This document shows, piece by piece, positions 63,601-64,000 of a DNA stretch of 64,000 bases. This stretch comes from Dysgonomonas mossii. GTDB taxonomy: Bacteria; Bacteroidota; Bacteroidia; Bacteroidales; Dysgonomonadaceae. The DNA is taken from NCBI RefSeq assembly GCF_004569505.1, contig NZ_SPPK01000001.1:62001-126000 (forward strand), given 5' to 3'. Numbering within the stretch: position 1 is the stretch's first letter; each line of letters opens with the position of its first letter. A program made the position numbers and the translations under genes. The notes beneath the pieces were generated by a model, which did no database searches, was not told where the DNA came from, and saw only the letters and a program-made list of their open reading frames with translations.

Positions 63601-64000
63601 TTACAATTGCCGGAGCATAAGCATTCCACATTGATTTTAGGGCAGCACCTACCTTTTGGAAAGTACCTTTAATCATCGCTCCGGTAGTTGCCCAAAAACC
63701 ACTTGTCTTGATTGCAGATGCTTTTGCATCCGCAAGTTTAGCTGCCTCTATTGCCTTTGCCTCAGCTGCTACTCTCGATCTTAGTGTAGTTTCCGCTTTT
63801 GCGACGTCCTTCGATGCCTGTAACCTCTGTTTGTCGGTTGCAAAGAATGCGGCCGACTTTGCTTTTTCAAGTGCTATCTCAGCCTCTACTCTGGCTGCCG
63901 TTGCGGCTGCCATTTTCGCATTTGCCGCCTGTGAGCTTGCTATTATCTGATCGCCCGTTAGCTGATATCCCTGCCATATTTTGGTTAACCCCGCCATGAC
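60686..64000 (-). CDS. Tail tape measure protein, 5' truncated by the window edge
   Basis: The frame is open to the right edge, so an N-terminal part of unknown length is missing. The visible 1104 codons are Ala/Lys/Glu-rich with long coiled coils (EIALEKAKSAAFFATDKQ, KAETTLRSRVAAEAKAIEAA), a membrane-type helix (about residues 128-143, APAIVISAIVAIIGYF) and a C-terminal half with a MSDANKK-type repetitive helical pattern ending TADKLSSIEKNTKELKRN. These features and the position before the tail-tip gene fit a siphovirus tape measure protein, which sets tail length. Confidence 0.85.
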   Translation of the reverse strand, partial: VMAGLTKIWQGYQLTGDQIIASSQAANAKMAAATAARVEAEIALEKAKSAAFFATDKQRLQASKDVAKAETTLRSRVAAEAKAIEAAKLADAKASAIKTSGFWATTGAMIKGTFQKVGAALKSMWNAYAPAIVISAIVAIIGYFKNMYDEANRIKNIFHEYKKEAESVGNTQEVKMLQAQLAIMNDKTRSQKEINAAQATLQKMLGKEKLSQEDINKEVAKRIELLKEAARADYFANKAVEVENKIQGKASDVGISDEELTILARYKGSSTKNGQENYWERLNKAAGITSKNVTFDQVGRRKKIMEAVNETVEDLKVLDDANKRLENAATRGNELTTTTPTGNPDSKTADKIAEAKRKLDEADRQRQIDKIAFDNEMAQRSIDNKEDGFIKEFAQLAQNHEKEIQEIKDFEKNKEKAQREEIKNKYIVKNGNAKPSEFDPYFSTLQKNGFKDKNGVSVLPEGLRPEDIANQVKQLTDAADAAYTAGERKLNRDLVTFRDEERLRFASDLDKQLYEVSKYYAERRRIALENKKDITLINENEEKETRAVVLQSLGKQLEFEMQYNQKAMDLVNDRYAFESDKRIASIKQQIADQQKIVDKDQKLANLLPGNEELANNLKESKLQLALFNKELDRTKTQKFAELANTAAEIASELRGALGDFGVKLSDDTNKALDGFESILKGAGDLAEGIATKNPAKIISGAIEQTKGYFNAISGIMGSADYSGYDKLKAKYENLLEIWNELIDKKRQYLTQSTANEVNRVEKETLSLINKQADAIKKLAQARLDAGKSAGSHSLWYRMWKGSYKFDGKNWQDVAGSISKELGVSFKGMGDMLNMSADQLQWIKGNYSGLWAVMDGDFRGYLEQLITYGDQAKEVIAQANEVATGVSFDSLKDSFLNTLSDMDSNAKDFADDFAGYLQKAILKAQLDDIINNDLKDWYSSFAKYSKSDGIDTKEYDILKKEWDQIVNNALSERDKLKDLFGWQSGSFSQDSSRGSYESITQDQAGAIDGRLTGLLEVGLDLKGLGERMESLLSGISLKTSNTFVQNASINAELVKQTELLNEINQTQRGSYFFLEELKDGISKLNGVTADKLSSIEKNTKELKRN

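Larger units (their letters stand above)
36351..64000. mobile_element. Prophage, left part (continues beyond the window)
   Basis: From just after tRNA-Lys to the right edge, gene content changes to phage type: replication and nuclease genes, a repressor switch, a KilA-N protein, an endolysin and holin, tail proteins and a tape measure protein. Most genes are short, tightly packed and on the minus strand, reading toward the tRNA. Tail genes without a visible sheath suggest a siphovirus-like particle. Integrase, terminase, portal and capsid genes are not in the window and must lie to the right, if the element is complete. The left boundary at the tRNA is inferred, as I cannot see the second attachment site. 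Confidence 0.85.

Overview
The window looks like a low-GC Bacteroidota chromosome of the order Bacteroidales. A Dysgonomonas-like relative is my best guess, but nothing in the sequence settles the genus. The evidence is a complete Bat (aerotolerance) operon, promoters of the Bacteroidota type (TAnnTTTG at -7), A-rich translation starts without Shine-Dalgarno sequences, lipoproteins with Bacteroidota-style signal peptides, a TonB-dependent outer-membrane receptor beside a family 3 glycosidase, and prophage genes of families typical of Bacteroidales (DUF4494, GH108 endolysin).

Bases 1-36350 are host chromosome. They begin with the end of a NUDIX-type regulator, then a receptor-like outer-membrane protein and an exported GH3 beta-glucosidase, a small lipoprotein, and pgk. 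A rightward Bat operon follows (7637-17588): MoxR ATPase, DUF58 protein, a BatD/DUF4381-like membrane protein, BatA, BatB, BatC, a short BatD paralogue, BatD and BatE. A four-helix-bundle gene bracketed by heptamer repeats sits inside it. Next come a PAP2 phosphatase, a DUF2007-Usp fusion protein, a TlpA-type thioredoxin lipoprotein, a dipeptidyl-peptidase III, a TPR protein, a metallophosphoesterase, DNA primase, a YihY-type membrane protein, a MATE transporter, the queuosine genes queC-queF, and a BlaI/BlaR1-like repressor-sensor pair with twin operators. A tRNA-Lys(CUU) gene closes this part.

Bases 36351-64000 are an incomplete prophage that runs off the right edge. Nearly all of it is on the minus strand. 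The early module (36607-48077) holds small unknown genes, an ASCH protein, a DnaJ-type zinc protein, a replication-initiator-like protein with an HTH partner, a helicase-DNA methyltransferase fusion, a sliding-clamp homologue, a VRR-NUC nuclease and an excisionase-like HTH protein. A divergent repressor with two operators forms the lysogeny switch at 48078-48202. It is followed on the plus strand by a lipocalin-like lipoprotein and a membrane-anchored BRCT-like protein, which are candidate lysogenic-conversion genes. The lysis and late region holds a KilA-N protein, a DUF6808-like protein, a GH108 endolysin carrying an EF-hand loop, a holin, another plus-strand lipoprotein with its own promoter and terminator, a 1928-residue tail protein, a distal-tail-like protein and a tape measure protein cut by the window edge. 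No integrase, terminase or capsid gene lies in the window.

The most unusual points are the heptamer-flanked insertion in the Bat operon, the doubled BatD, the duplicated C-terminal domain of the BlaR1-like sensor, the helicase-methyltransferase fusion with an altered Walker A motif, the membrane-anchored BRCT protein, and a translation-start sequence shared by several prophage genes.
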